In this document: positions 16,004 through 25,904 of the stretch, piece after piece
How the letters are laid out: every line of letters starts with the position of its first letter
Numbering within the stretch: position 1 is the stretch's first letter
Source: Pseudoalteromonas tunicata
GTDB taxonomy: Bacteria; Pseudomonadota; Gammaproteobacteria; Enterobacterales; Alteromonadaceae
Assembly (NCBI RefSeq): GCF_002310815.1
Contig: NZ_CP011032.1
Location: 3,750,001 to 3,814,000, forward strand
DNA: 64,000 bases
Direction: 5' to 3'
Notes under the pieces: generated by a model
The model's database searches: none
Told to the model about the DNA's origin: nothing
What the model saw: only the letters and a program-made list of their open reading frames with translations
Position numbers and translations under genes: made by a program

Positions 16004-18895
16004 TTACATCAAGACACTTTGTGTTTCGCCACCGGTAAAACAACCGTTGCCACGGCAGATGCTTGAGTCAGCCAAGCTTTGCTGATAATCAACTTCATCT
16101 CGATGAGCTTTACCAAAACTGCGCACTACAAAAGGTTTAATATCCGCAACTGCATGTTTAAAAAATGGCAGTAAATCTTGCGCCTTTAACTGTTCAACAG
16201 CAGCCATTAGCTGCTTGTCACTGTCAAAACTAAAAGTACGGCTATTAATTTCAGCCCAATAATGCGCGGTGCGCTCATTCAGATTTTTATCTTTTGTCGC
16301 TAAATCTTTTAGCAAACCATCTTTGTAATCAGCAAATTGTGCATCACTTAATGCTGTAAGCTGCGCTTCAAAATCAACAAAAAATTGCTCAACTCGGCGG
16401 GTTAACTCAACCGGTCCAACTTTTGAGGATTGAATTAAAAAATACAATCCTGATAATTCTTCAATACTCGTACTTCGCCCTGCGACAATATAACCAAGCT
16501 GCTGCTCGGTACGAATTGATTTAAAAAATGGCGCGTTTATTACGCTACCCAACATGGCATAAAGCGCTCGGGTGCGTAACGATTTATCAGGATTTACATA
16601 ACTCATTATTAGTGCTGAATCATCGTGATCGATATCAAGCTCTCGAATTAAAGCATCACCACTGATATTAACACGCACTTCTTTTGCTGGGCGTGTTAGC
16701 GCTGCTGAGTCAGTCATATTCAGTTTATATAAAGTCTGCGCTAAGCGTTCAGATTCAGCGCGCTGAATATTACCGTGCGCTAACACTTCAATTTCAACCT
16801 GCTGGTGAAAGGCAACGATATAATCTTCAAGATCTTTAATGCTCACAGCCGTTAATGCCTGCGCTAATTGATCGGGTGCAAAAACTTTATTACGCTGGAT
16901 TTCACCTAAAACAGATAAACCTTGCGAGTAAGGTCGGTTAAATTTAGCATTACCCCACGCACGGATCAGACGATTTTTATGTAACTCAAACGCAGCAGGA
17001 TTAATCGTTAAATGACGCACTCGTTGATTAATAGTGAGCAACAAATCGACCTGCTTTTCATCATAACCATTTGCCCCAAAACCCATACCTTGATTTGTTG
17101 ACCACAAATTATAATTGAGCCCAGCCTGTTTGGCCGGATAACCAAACTCAGTCAAACTGTCTTTTAACAACGCATTATATAAGAAGTTTTTAGCTCGAGA
17201 AGCCGCGTCTTGCCCTGCTAATGGCGAATAAATTTGCACATTGATAGACGCTTTTGGTACTAAAAACTCACTATCTTGTTTGTGCCACAGTTTAAACCCA
17301 GCACGCTCAAATACCACTTCAGGTAATTGACTATCTTGAATCAGCGCTTTTAAGGTTAAATTAGTGGCTATAAATGGATTAGCTTTTGGTAATGAAAATG
17401 CTTTTTTAACATCATCAGCTTGATACAAAGCGAACTGCTGCTCAGATAAAGGGGCAATTGCGTAAGGAGTATTATATTGCGCTTGTACCTTATCTGTTGC
17501 CAAACCTTTGGCTACGATCACTTGGCGCATATTTTGTGGTGTTAAATACGCTAGATATTTCTTAACTAACTCAACCGAAAAACGCTCATAGATAAAGTCA
17601 GAATTTAAAACATATTGCGGAGCATAATAATGTAATTGCGATGCGATACTTCTGGCAGTATTAGCTGATGAATACTTCTCTTGAAAATCAAAGTTCGTTT
17701 TTGCAATCGCACGCAACTCATCAAAATATAAAGGTTTTAAACCTTGCTCGGCAATTAACCGTAAATACGAAAACATGGCCTGAGTCACTGCATCATATTG
17801 CGCTAAACCCGCTTCGGTCAGCGTCATTGCAACGGTAAACTGCTCAAAATCATCTGGGCCATAATAATAGCTATTAAGAGATTCTATTAAACCTTGTTGC
17901 TTTAAATAACTATATAAACTGCCTACACCTTCGTTGGCTAATAAATCACTAATTAAAGTCAGTGGTTTTTCTTTAAAATACTGCTGCGAAGTGGGTACAG
18001 GAAAATATAAGGTGAGCGTACGAGTATCTTTCATTGGCTCAATATTAATTTTAACCCCTAACTGCTCGGGTAAAAAAGGTTGCTCTTGAGCTGGGGTTGA
18101 TACTGAACCATTACTTGGTACTTGTGAGAACTTAGCTCGTACTGACGCTTCTAAAGTATCTAAATCCTCTTTAGCCACCACACTGAGTGCCATGCGGCTG
18201 GCTGAGTAATATTGCTGATATTGTTTTTTTAAATCATCAATCAATAAGCTATCTTTACGGTCTGCAAGAGTCGCCAAATTACCTACAGAAAATTGGCTCG
18301 CCGGATGCGCCTGATTTGAAGTTTCTTTTAATACTTCACGAATGCGGCGGGCATCGTCTTTTATTTTCATGGTATATTCTGAATCAACTGCGTTTTTTTC
18401 TCGCTCAACATATTGAGGGTCAAAGGTAGGGGAGATAAAAAACTGCGCAAATCGGTCTAACGCTTGATCAAACGAATCTTCGTTTACTTCAAAATAATAA
18501 TTAGTATGTTCTTGACCCGTTCCCGCATTAGACCAACCGCCATTTTCTTTTAAGAACTCATTATATTCGCCAACTTTTGGGTATTTTTCAGTACCAAGAA
18601 ATAGCATATGCTCAAGAAAATGGGATAGCCCTTCACGGCCTTTAGGGTCGGCCATATGGCCAATATGTACATCAAGGGAGGCAGCAGCTTTATCTGCTTT
18701 TAAATCTGAAACTAAAACGATTTTTAAGCCATTGTCTAATTGCAAATAACGATATTGACGCTCGTCATTTTGACTTTTAATGATTTCTTGTTGAGCGGAT
18801 GGAACATTTATAGGAAGAGTACTGCAACCAACAAAAGATGTACCTAAGGTTGTAGCGACGATCACAGCGACTAAATTTAGCTTATTCTGTTCCAT
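16004..18895 (-). CDS. M16-family zinc endopeptidase (pitrilysin/insulinase-like), predicted lipoprotein
   Basis: A 963-residue protein, the same length class as E. coli protease III. The inverted zinc motif HxxEH is H92-F-L-E95-H96, with the third ligand region EREKNAVDSEYTMK. A C-terminal M16 repeat (about 540-940) contains the substrate-chamber motif RTEQQLGYIVAGR. Family members degrade peptides below roughly 50 residues. The N-terminus is a hydrophobic leader ending FVGC (C24), a good lipobox, so this copy is probably anchored by a lipid rather than free in the periplasm. GAGAGGAA stands just before the ATG. It is monocistronic. Confidence 0.93.
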   Translation of the reverse strand: MEQNKLNLVAVIVATTLGTSFVGCSTLPINVPSAQQEIIKSQNDERQYRYLQLDNGLKIVLVSDLKADKAAASLDVHIGHMADPKGREGLSHFLEHMLFLGTEKYPKVGEYNEFLKENGGWSNAGTGQEHTNYYFEVNEDSFDQALDRFAQFFISPTFDPQYVEREKNAVDSEYTMKIKDDARRIREVLKETSNQAHPASQFSVGNLATLADRKDSLLIDDLKKQYQQYYSASRMALSVVAKEDLDTLEASVRAKFSQVPSNGSVSTPAQEQPFLPEQLGVKINIEPMKDTRTLTLYFPVPTSQQYFKEKPLTLISDLLANEGVGSLYSYLKQQGLIESLNSYYYGPDDFEQFTVAMTLTEAGLAQYDAVTQAMFSYLRLIAEQGLKPLYFDELRAIAKTNFDFQEKYSSANTARSIASQLHYYAPQYVLNSDFIYERFSVELVKKYLAYLTPQNMRQVIVAKGLATDKVQAQYNTPYAIAPLSEQQFALYQADDVKKAFSLPKANPFIATNLTLKALIQDSQLPEVVFERAGFKLWHKQDSEFLVPKASINVQIYSPLAGQDAASRAKNFLYNALLKDSLTEFGYPAKQAGLNYNLWSTNQGMGFGANGYDEKQVDLLLTINQRVRHLTINPAAFELHKNRLIRAWGNAKFNRPYSQGLSVLGEIQRNKVFAPDQLAQALTAVSIKDLEDYIVAFHQQVEIEVLAHGNIQRAESERLAQTLYKLNMTDSAALTRPAKEVRVNISGDALIRELDIDHDDSALIMSYVNPDKSLRTRALYAMLGSVINAPFFKSIRTEQQLGYIVAGRSTSIEELSGLYFLIQSSKVGPVELTRRVEQFFVDFEAQLTALSDAQFADYKDGLLKDLATKDKNLNERTAHYWAEINSRTFSFDSDKQLMAAVEQLKAQDLLPFFKHAVADIKPFVVRSFGKAHRDEVDYQQSLADSSICRGNGCFTGGETQSVLM

Positions 18896-19168
18896 TCATT
18901 CCTCTCTAAGTTGCCAAAAACACGGTTTTGCCAAACAAAGAGTGGAAAATACAAAACAAGCTCAAATGAACGTAGCAAAATTGCAAAAATAGAATGTTTA
19001 AAAAAGGTAGGAAATGACAATAAAGCTAAATCTACAACCAATACATTCACGTATTCAAACCTGTGTTGCAATTAAGCCCACTCCGAGCTTCACAACAAAC
19101 CAGCCGACCATAATAACACATTGGTGATTATTTGTCCCGCACAAGAATTACTCAGTATTAAAACCTAA

Positions 19169-19648
19169 CTAATGCTCTAAATCTTGCAAGCAGGCTTTAC
19201 ACAATTTTAAAAAATCTTGCAGGTTGTTTTTTGCCCAAAGCTGTTGTTTAAATTCACTTTCTGCCGATAAAAAACCTTTAAAGTCACCATAACCATACTG
19301 GCTAAATTTATTGATATAATCTTTAAATGCGTCATGAGTGGTTTGGTTTCCTAAAGTTGCCTCTTTAATTACATGATCTCCCGCATCAAATAAAATGGTC
19401 GCAAAGCGAAGCATGTGGACCTCAGACACACCGCCTGTTTGCAACCGAGTAAAGCATTCTTTTAACCCAATAAATTCAGCTCGAGCAAAGTCATGCACTT
19501 GTTGTGATAATTCACGACCTTCTTTGTTAGCAATTTCAGTACGGCGACGATAAATCATCAATTCTTTGCGGTAGTTTTCACCTCTAAAATATAAATAAGC
19601 CATTAAAAAAAGTGCAACAGCTGCAATACCTAATAACGTCATACTCAT
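19169..19648 (-). CDS. hypothetical membrane-anchored protein, 159 residues
   Basis: One N-terminal transmembrane helix (about 5-20) followed by a positively charged helical region and a soluble C-terminal domain with scattered Cys (about C65, C149, C153). I do not recognise the family. The anchor-first layout suggests the soluble part faces the cytoplasm (positive-rich KELMIYRRRTE after the helix). AGGG lies before the ATG. The gene stands alone between the peptidase and DUF808 genes. Confidence 0.7.
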   Translation of the reverse strand: MSMTLLGIAAVALFLMAYLYFRGENYRKELMIYRRRTEIANKEGRELSQQVHDFARAEFIGLKECFTRLQTGGVSEVHMLRFATILFDAGDHVIKEATLGNQTTHDAFKDYINKFSQYGYGDFKGFLSAESEFKQQLWAKNNLQDFLKLCKACLQDLEH

Positions 19649-19808
19649 AATAACCCTAAACTAGTACCCAAAATTTCAGATAACAAAGACCAATCTAAAC
19701 CCAAGGTTAAGTAGATAATAATAAATAATATTTCTTAAATTAGTTGCTCATGTGGCTTTTGTCATACACAAAATCGAATTAATGAAGCTTTATCAATATC
19801 AAAACAAC

Positions 19809-20723
19809 TTACCAAGCCACTCTTTTTCGAATAATGCTAAAACCATAAAATACAACCACAACAAGCAGACCAGCTAAAAATCCAAAGATTCCATTTAATA
19901 GTGCGGGCACAACCCACTCTAACCAATTAGTTAAAAAAGGTGATAAAAGTGCAGATACGTGGTTTATCCAATCTGAAACAAGGTGCAAACCATGAGTAAG
20001 AATGCCGCCTCCGACCATAAACATCGCTAAAGTACCAACTACCGAAAGGGTTTTCATTAAATAAGGTGCACTATTAACCAAGCTTGTTCCAAATAAAGCA
20101 GCCACACTTTTAGGCGGGTTGTGTGCTAATAAATATAACCCGGCATCATCAATTTTTACGATTAAAGCAACAATACCATAGACCCCAATAGTCATAATTA
20201 ACGCAATAATGCTGAGCACTGTAAATTGTGAAAACAAACTTGCTCCGGCAACAGTCCCTAACGAAATAACAATTATCTCTGCCGATAAAATAAAATCGGT
20301 TCGAATAGCTCCTGCAATTTTTTGTTTTTCATATTCAGCAGCATCTTCAGGCATTGATCCATCACCTTTGGAACTTATATCAGGAGTGGCCAAATAACTT
20401 TCAACAAGCTTATGCGCGCCTTCGTAGCACAAAAACAGCCCACCTAACATCAACATAGGCACAATGAGCATAGGTAAAAAAGCACTAATTAATAATGCAG
20501 CTGGCACCAAAATAACTTTATTAAGCAAAGACCCTTTAGCAACCGCCCACACCACTGGCAACTCTCTATCTGCAGTTACGCCCGATACTTGCTGCGCATT
20601 TAATGCTAAATCATCACCGAGTACACCGGCTGTTTTTTTTGCTGCCACTTTACTCATTGCAGCAATATCATCAAGCAAGGTAGCGATATCATCAATCAGG
20701 GTAAATAAACTTGCACCTGCCAT
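19809..20723 (-). CDS. DUF808 family inner-membrane protein (YedI-like)
   Basis: A 304-residue protein with the characteristic DUF808 start (MAGASLFTLIDDIATLLDDI), the KKTAGVLGDDLALNAQQV block, and six or more transmembrane segments after residue 65. Family function is unknown. AAGGA stands 6 nt before the ATG. It is monocistronic and divergent from the repeat region that leads to the chemoreceptor. Confidence 0.92.
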   Translation of the reverse strand: MAGASLFTLIDDIATLLDDIAAMSKVAAKKTAGVLGDDLALNAQQVSGVTADRELPVVWAVAKGSLLNKVILVPAALLISAFLPMLIVPMLMLGGLFLCYEGAHKLVESYLATPDISSKGDGSMPEDAAEYEKQKIAGAIRTDFILSAEIIVISLGTVAGASLFSQFTVLSIIALIMTIGVYGIVALIVKIDDAGLYLLAHNPPKSVAALFGTSLVNSAPYLMKTLSVVGTLAMFMVGGGILTHGLHLVSDWINHVSALLSPFLTNWLEWVVPALLNGIFGFLAGLLVVVVFYGFSIIRKRVAW

Positions 20724-20818
20724 AAAAATCCTTTTGTATCAGTTGGTTTCACTTCAGGTCTAACATACACAATGCAGTATCGTTGAGCTAGTAAGATTAA
20801 CTAAATTTTCTTTCCTAG

Positions 20819-20956
20819 CTAACCTCAATACTGGATCATAAATCTATCTCAGACCGCTATTTTCAACATAAAGAGCACTGAATTAATCTGCTATGGGCAC
20901 GCTATTTGCGCCCCACACCGCCCACTACCGTTGAAAATTTCAGGCTTGAGAGGAAA
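20819..20956 (+). repeat. dispersed repeat, copy A (MITE-like)
   Basis: About 138 bp starting CTAACCTCAATACTGG. It aligns with the reverse complement of 23265-23406: both share ACCTCA, ACTGGAT, TAAATCTATCTCAG, GCTATTTTCAAC and, at the far end, GAGAGGAAA. Copy A has its own inverted arms ATTTTCAAC (20859-20867) and GTTGAAAAT (20930-20938). Confidence 0.75.
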
Positions 20957-21016
20957 AACTTAGATATTTAATTTAGATGTTGATAAATCTCTTTCCAAGA
21001 ACTGAGGTTATATAAT

Positions 21017-21043
21017 TAAATATTTAGGTTTAAGTGCCGATAA
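21017..21043 (+). promoter_or_regulatory. sigma-28 (FliA) promoter of the chemoreceptor gene
   Basis: TAAA (21017-21020), exactly 15 bp, then GCCGATAA (21036-21043), the consensus -10 of the flagellar sigma factor with consensus spacing. It reads into the chemoreceptor gene about 127 bp downstream. Confidence 0.85.
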
Positions 21044-21170
21044 AATTGCCAATGCTCAAACTCTGCTAAAATGAATTTTGAAAACATAATTTAAAATTGA
21101 GTTTTTACTCAAAACAGTTTTATTATTGATGCCCAAAATGCAATGTTAACAATAAAATAAAGAAGCTAGC

Positions 21171-23204
21171 ATGTTTAAACTCAAATTGACGATCAGACAA
21201 AAAATCACCCTCGGGTTTAGCACTTTAACCGTGCTGCTGATTGCCGCCAGTAGCTTTTTTTACTATTCATTAGGACAAATTGCCCAAGCCAATAATAAAG
21301 TTAAAACCATTGCAACCCCAATTCAAGACCAAAGCCGCACCTTACAAATTCAATTACTCAAAATGGTTAAATTGGGTGCACTTGCCTACACCCAAACAAC
21401 TAAAGCGGCAATTAATCAAAGCCAAAAAAACTTTGCTAATCTGCAAAACGAGTACCAGAAAACAACCGATGAGCTCACCAATAAAGTGGCTGATCAACCA
21501 CAAATGCGCCAAACCTTGATCGATACCCAAACTAGCTACCACGCATACTTAGCTACAACTGAAAAAATGTTTGATGCAGAACTTAGCGCTATTAGCGCAG
21601 AGCAAAACTTTAACGAGCTCGTCAAACAAGTTGAACAATGGCGCAATAGCGCAAGCACAGCCATGCTCGACTTAGAAACCCTTGATGCCAATGGGCAAGA
21701 CCGTTTATTAGAAGAAGTAATAGGCACCGGAATCCGAATCGATGACCTGTTATTTACCTTAGCAAGCAGCCTTAAAGGCCTTGCGCAAATAAACCAAGTT
21801 GAAGCGTTAAATGCCCACCAGGGAGATATGCAGTTTTTACTAGGCAATATTCGTACAAACTTTGAATACTTAATTCAACAAGCCGCTGATTTACCTGCAA
21901 ATGAGTTGATTGATGGCTTTAATTCTAGTTTGAATCAACTGCATTCAGCCCTTGATACACCTGGTACATTGTACCAACTTCAATTAGCTAAATTAGAGCA
22001 AAAAAATCTAGCGCAACAGGCTTACTTCAACGCAGAAGAACACTTTAATAAAAATTACCTTGGCTTAGATAAGCTAAATGAACAGGCCAATGTAAGGTTC
22101 GATAACTTACAATTGGCTGCTCAAAACTCAATTACCCGCGGCGAAACTTTGGCCATAGTTATAGCTTTGGTTTGTATTGTTCTGGCCAGCTTTATTGCTT
22201 ATTTTACCGCCAAAGCCATGCTGGGCCCGCTTACTTTAGTAAATCGTGCCTTAGCGAATATTGCCGCAGGAGATTTATCTCAGCGCTTTAAACAACGTAG
22301 TAATGATGAGTTTGGCAATTTAATTGCGAATATTAATAAACTCTCCGATGACCTTACTCAACTATTACAAGTCATTGAAAAAAATGCACTCACATTGAAC
22401 CAGTCTGCTCAAGAGTCTCGCGACCAGAGTTTGGAGATTTCACAGGCAGCAAAATCTCAAATCACCAGAATCGAAAGTGCAAAAATGTTGGCAGAAAAAA
22501 TTTACCACAGCTCAGAAACTGTTTATAACGAAGCAAATATCAGCGCTGAGCATGTCTCTGCAGCTTCAAAATCAAGCCATGAAGTACGCAATATTGCCAA
22601 TGGTAATCTGGAGCGCATTAACTCATTATCTGAACGCCTGAATACCGCGGTTAGTACCATGATTCGCTTAACCAAACACAGCTCTGATATCGGTAGTATT
22701 TTAGAGACAATTGGCAGTATTGCTGAACAAACAAATTTACTGGCACTCAATGCTGCAATCGAAGCAGCTCGAGCTGGTGAAAATGGTCGAGGATTTGCAG
22801 TTGTAGCCGATGAAGTGCGCTCACTAGCAGCGCGCACTCAGGCAAGTACCGCAGAAATTCACGTCATGATTTCAAACCTTCAACAAGAAACTCAAGCGGC
22901 AGAAGCCGCTATCGATCAAGGTCAGCAAGCAGCTAATTTATGTGTAGGTCAAAGTAATGAACTTAATGATGCAATTGTTCAAATAGAGTCGGCACTTAGC
23001 ACCATAGATCAAATGAGTAAAAGCATCACAGCAGCATCGAAGCAGCAAGTAGACTTTAGCGCAGAAATAAGCGATACCATGCAAATGACCGAGCAAGCAG
23101 CGCAAAGTAATGCCGAACAAGCCCTATCAATGACACAAAGCAGCAGTGAAGTTAGCGAACTAGCTGACTCGCTATCATCATCGGTGAAACGTTTTAAATT
23201 GTAA
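21171..23204 (+). CDS. methyl-accepting chemotaxis protein
   Basis: A 677-residue transmembrane receptor. TM1 lies at about 12-33, a long helical periplasmic sensor (four-helix-bundle type, no Cache signature seen) extends to about 320, TM2 at about 325-347, then a HAMP domain and the methylation/signalling helices. The CheA/CheW-binding hairpin tip is unmistakable: [16 protein letters not shown] then [19 protein letters not shown]. It lacks a C-terminal NWETF-type CheR tether. The ligand is unknown. A sigma-28 promoter puts it in the late flagellar regulon. The gene is flanked by two inverted repeat copies. Confidence 0.95.
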   Translation: MFKLKLTIRQKITLGFSTLTVLLIAASSFFYYSLGQIAQANNKVKTIATPIQDQSRTLQIQLLKMVKLGALAYTQTTKAAINQSQKNFANLQNEYQKTTDELTNKVADQPQMRQTLIDTQTSYHAYLATTEKMFDAELSAISAEQNFNELVKQVEQWRNSASTAMLDLETLDANGQDRLLEEVIGTGIRIDDLLFTLASSLKGLAQINQVEALNAHQGDMQFLLGNIRTNFEYLIQQAADLPANELIDGFNSSLNQLHSALDTPGTLYQLQLAKLEQKNLAQQAYFNAEEHFNKNYLGLDKLNEQANVRFDNLQLAAQNSITRGETLAIVIALVCIVLASFIAYFTAKAMLGPLTLVNRALANIAAGDLSQRFKQRSNDEFGNLIANINKLSDDLTQLLQVIEKNALTLNQSAQESRDQSLEISQAAKSQITRIESAKMLAEKIYHSSETVYNEANISAEHVSAASKSSHEVRNIANGNLERINSLSERLNTAVSTMIRLTKHSSDIGSILETIGSIAEQTNLLALNAAIEAARAGENGRGFAVVADEVRSLAARTQASTAEIHVMISNLQQETQAAEAAIDQGQQAANLCVGQSNELNDAIVQIESALSTIDQMSKSITAASKQQVDFSAEISDTMQMTEQAAQSNAEQALSMTQSSSEVSELADSLSSSVKRFKL

Positions 23205-23264
23205 CTCAAACTCAGTTCTTGATTAGAGGCTTACTAACACATTGAATTAAGAGTAAATATGTTA

Positions 23265-23406
23265 TCTTTCCTCTCTAGCTAGGGGATTTTAATGGCACAA
23301 GGCGGATATTGCGCGTCAATAGCAAGCCTATAACAAGCTAAACCCACGCACTTTACGTTGAAAATAGCTGCCTGAGATAGATTTACTATCCAGTCTTGAG
23401 GTTAAT
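23265..23406 (-). repeat. dispersed repeat, copy B (inverted relative to copy A)
   Basis: Read on the minus strand it starts TTAACCTCAAGACTGGATAG and matches copy A at 20819-20956 with roughly 85 percent identity by eye over the first 65 nt, then more loosely, converging again at GAGAGGAAA. It fills most of the gap between the chemoreceptor and the diguanylate cyclase and abuts the cyclase stop codon. Confidence 0.75.
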
Positions 23407-24480
23407 TTAACCTTGCACCTGATTACGCCCTTGCTCCTTAGCTAGATAAAGTTTGCTATCAGCAGCCATAATAGCGTTGTTTAGCTGTTCTGCTGAGGAC
23501 GCCTCTGCCACACCAAAACTAACTGTTAGGTCAATGTAGACTTGTTGTAGATTATCGAACTGGTTAAAAGGGGTATTTTGACACTCAATGCGAATTTTTT
23601 CGGCAACACTGATACCATCTACCAACATCGTTTGCGGTAATAAAATCAAAAACTCTTCACCACCTATTCGAGCGACGACATCGAACCCACGCAAGCTTGA
23701 TTTTAGTAAACTAGCAACATGCTTAAGCACATGATCACCCGTATCATGCCCGTAGGTATCATTTACCCGTTTAAAAAAATCGATATCAGCCATTACCACA
23801 ACCATAGGAAAATAATGCTTAGGCTCGCGATCTGCACCAATAAAAAACACCGAATCTAAAAAGCGCCTATTTGGTAGTTGCGTTAAAGGGTCAGTATTGG
23901 CTTGTTTTTGACGCTGATAATTAATACTCGATAATTCTTGGTGGCTGTGAAAACGAAAATATTCAGCGACAAAAGATAAAAAAATAGTCACTAAATAAGA
24001 AGCGATGAAACGCGATTTTTCAGCAGGCTGATACTCAGCCAAAATCCAATCTGGTTGATAGAGTAAGAACAAAATAGCTGAAAATATTAATAGGTTGGCC
24101 ACCAGCCCTTTACGGTAATCAAATAAAATAAAATACACCAATGGAAACGGATATAGCCAATATAATGCGGTATTTTGATGACCTCCGGTAAAGACCAAAC
24201 CAAGAATTAAGCCCACGACACCCAAACCTGTGATATAGCACGATACGCCAAAGTAAGGGTGGAAATGTGAAATTACCGCATTACTCAGCACCACAAGAGA
24301 GCTAGCTAATAAAATACAGGTTAATAAAGAATCTTGGCTGGCGATGTGCTGCAGATAAAACAAAAATAAAATGCCACCACCAATGTAGCTTGAAAAATAT
24401 AAAACTAACTTTTGTCTTTTTATCTCAATATCTTGCGATGATTGCAGATCTATAAAATTTGACCACCAATCCGATTTCAT
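23407..24480 (-). CDS. membrane-bound GGDEF diguanylate cyclase
   Basis: A 357-residue protein with about six transmembrane helices in residues 25-175 (an unnamed MASE-like sensor) and a C-terminal GGDEF domain (about 190-355). The active-site loop is GGEEF at 273-277. The product-inhibition I-site RGFD (264-267) stands five residues before it, as in regulated active cyclases. It should make c-di-GMP from two GTP. The gene is separated from the chemoreceptor by repeat copy B and transcribed towards it. Confidence 0.94.
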   Translation of the reverse strand: MKSDWWSNFIDLQSSQDIEIKRQKLVLYFSSYIGGGILFLFYLQHIASQDSLLTCILLASSLVVLSNAVISHFHPYFGVSCYITGLGVVGLILGLVFTGGHQNTALYWLYPFPLVYFILFDYRKGLVANLLIFSAILFLLYQPDWILAEYQPAEKSRFIASYLVTIFLSFVAEYFRFHSHQELSSINYQRQKQANTDPLTQLPNRRFLDSVFFIGADREPKHYFPMVVVMADIDFFKRVNDTYGHDTGDHVLKHVASLLKSSLRGFDVVARIGGEEFLILLPQTMLVDGISVAEKIRIECQNTPFNQFDNLQQVYIDLTVSFGVAEASSAEQLNNAIMAADSKLYLAKEQGRNQVQG

Positions 24481-24730
24481 TCGGTACTACTCTCAACAAT
24501 CAGTATAAAGCTCGATGCAATAATAATTACACAGATAAAAAAGAAAAATCTTAACTCAAAACTGCAGCTGCAACACGCAATATTTAACGAAATTTATACA
24601 TAAGATATTCAAAATAAATACATCGTAAAAACAATAAATTGTCCTTATTAAGTGTATTAACGACTGATTTGAGGTGAAATAAATCCTCTCTGCTATGCTA
24701 AATTATTAAAATAACAATAGTTAAATATTT

Positions 24731-25900
24731 ATGTACGATAATTTTAGCCAATTCGATTATTGGATCCGTCATCAATTTGTTGACATCAACACCGCATTAG
24801 AAGAGATATATTGGCAGCAAGAAGACAAAACCCTGATAAGTAACGCTGCAAAACCACTCTTAGAACAACTTGAACACCAAGGTAAACACTTTATTACTCA
24901 ACTACTTGCTGAAGGTAATACCGATCAAGGTTTTGAGCATGCGTTTGATTTACTAGGAAATGTTGGATTATATATGGCTGCTTGTAGGCGCCATGAAATC
25001 ACCGAGCCAAGCAGAGAAACCCACTCCCCTTTACAGCAAGCTTCAGCACTTGCGATGCATATTGGCGCTTCAATTGGTGTCATTCCCCGTTTTAGTACTG
25101 CGCACCTCACAACCCACAATAAAGCTGTAGACGGTGTGTATAAGCGCTTTACCACACTTATTGATGAAAAAGTTTTTGTCGATTTTAATACCAAGGGCAT
25201 CTTAGCTTATAAACAAGCAGCTGATTCATTATTACGGATTAAACCTTTAGGCTTGTCACACCCTGCGACAGCCGAGCTATTAAAAGCCGCGGTTTTCGCC
25301 TTGCAGAATGTCCACCGTCATAACGAACAATTATTTAATACTTTAGATACTGAGCGATTTTTTTATTGTGTAAGACCCTATTACAAGCCTCATAGAGTTG
25401 GCAGTTTAGTCTATCGAGGAGCAAATGCCGGTGACTTTGCTGGCATTAATGTCATCGACTTACTTACGGGTTTATGCGCGGGCAATGACCCGAGTTACTC
25501 ACAAATGTTAGTCGATAAATTTTTATACATGATGCCTGAAGATCAAACCATCTTGCGAGATTGTATGCGCCAGCCCAATATGCTTGATCAATTTATGGCA
25601 TTTGCTGGTGAACAACATCAACCTTGGTATCAAGAACACCTGAAATTATTTTTAGAACTGTGTCAATGGCATGGCCTGACCGCAATTCAACATCACAATC
25701 AGTTAGTTGAAAAATACATTTGCCAACCCGCCACCCAATTAAATCAATCGCAAATGGCCACGCTAACAGCAAGCGGCCCCCCTTTAGAGGTATTACTTAA
25801 CAGCTTGTCTAAGTTACGAGACCGCCGCGCCGCCGCAAAACGAGATGATATTGCGACACGCTTTAACGATTTAGAAACATTAAAAGCGACATTAAGGTAA
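24731..25900 (+). CDS. heme-dependent dioxygenase of the IDO/PrnB superfamily (DUF1864-type)
   Basis: A 389-residue protein resembling PrnB and, more distantly, indoleamine 2,3-dioxygenase. Landmarks recall IDO1: F210-F211 and R215 in ERFFYCVRPYY (IDO F226, F227, R231, which contact tryptophan), the following LVYRG and DFAGINVIDLLTG blocks, YMMPEDQ (IDO YMPPAH), and H322 in HHNQLVEKYI, matching the proximal heme ligand H346 in the IDO HLQIVTKYI motif. It may therefore oxidise tryptophan or a substituted indole. No signal peptide. The next gene starts 4 nt after its stop. The IDO alignment is from memory and is inference; the PrnB family call is firmer. Confidence 0.82.
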   Translation: MYDNFSQFDYWIRHQFVDINTALEEIYWQQEDKTLISNAAKPLLEQLEHQGKHFITQLLAEGNTDQGFEHAFDLLGNVGLYMAACRRHEITEPSRETHSPLQQASALAMHIGASIGVIPRFSTAHLTTHNKAVDGVYKRFTTLIDEKVFVDFNTKGILAYKQAADSLLRIKPLGLSHPATAELLKAAVFALQNVHRHNEQLFNTLDTERFFYCVRPYYKPHRVGSLVYRGANAGDFAGINVIDLLTGLCAGNDPSYSQMLVDKFLYMMPEDQTILRDCMRQPNMLDQFMAFAGEQHQPWYQEHLKLFLELCQWHGLTAIQHHNQLVEKYICQPATQLNQSQMATLTASGPPLEVLLNSLSKLRDRRAAAKRDDIATRFNDLETLKATLR

Positions 25901-25904
25901 TGTA

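Larger units (their letters stand above)
20724..21170. other. intergenic region with repeat copy A and a sigma-28 promoter
   Basis: A 447-nt gap without a protein gene. It carries one copy of a dispersed repeat (20819-20956) and, downstream, the sigma-28 promoter of the chemoreceptor; the two are listed separately. Confidence 0.75.

Noticed and set aside
22523..22837. Antisense open frame of 104 codons inside the chemoreceptor
   Set aside because: It mirrors the Ala/Ser/Glu-rich codons of the signalling domain; no start signal or family features.
20819..23406. Composite transposon carrying the chemoreceptor
   Set aside because: The flanking repeats carry no transposase and I see no target duplication; the receptor's codon use resembles its neighbours.
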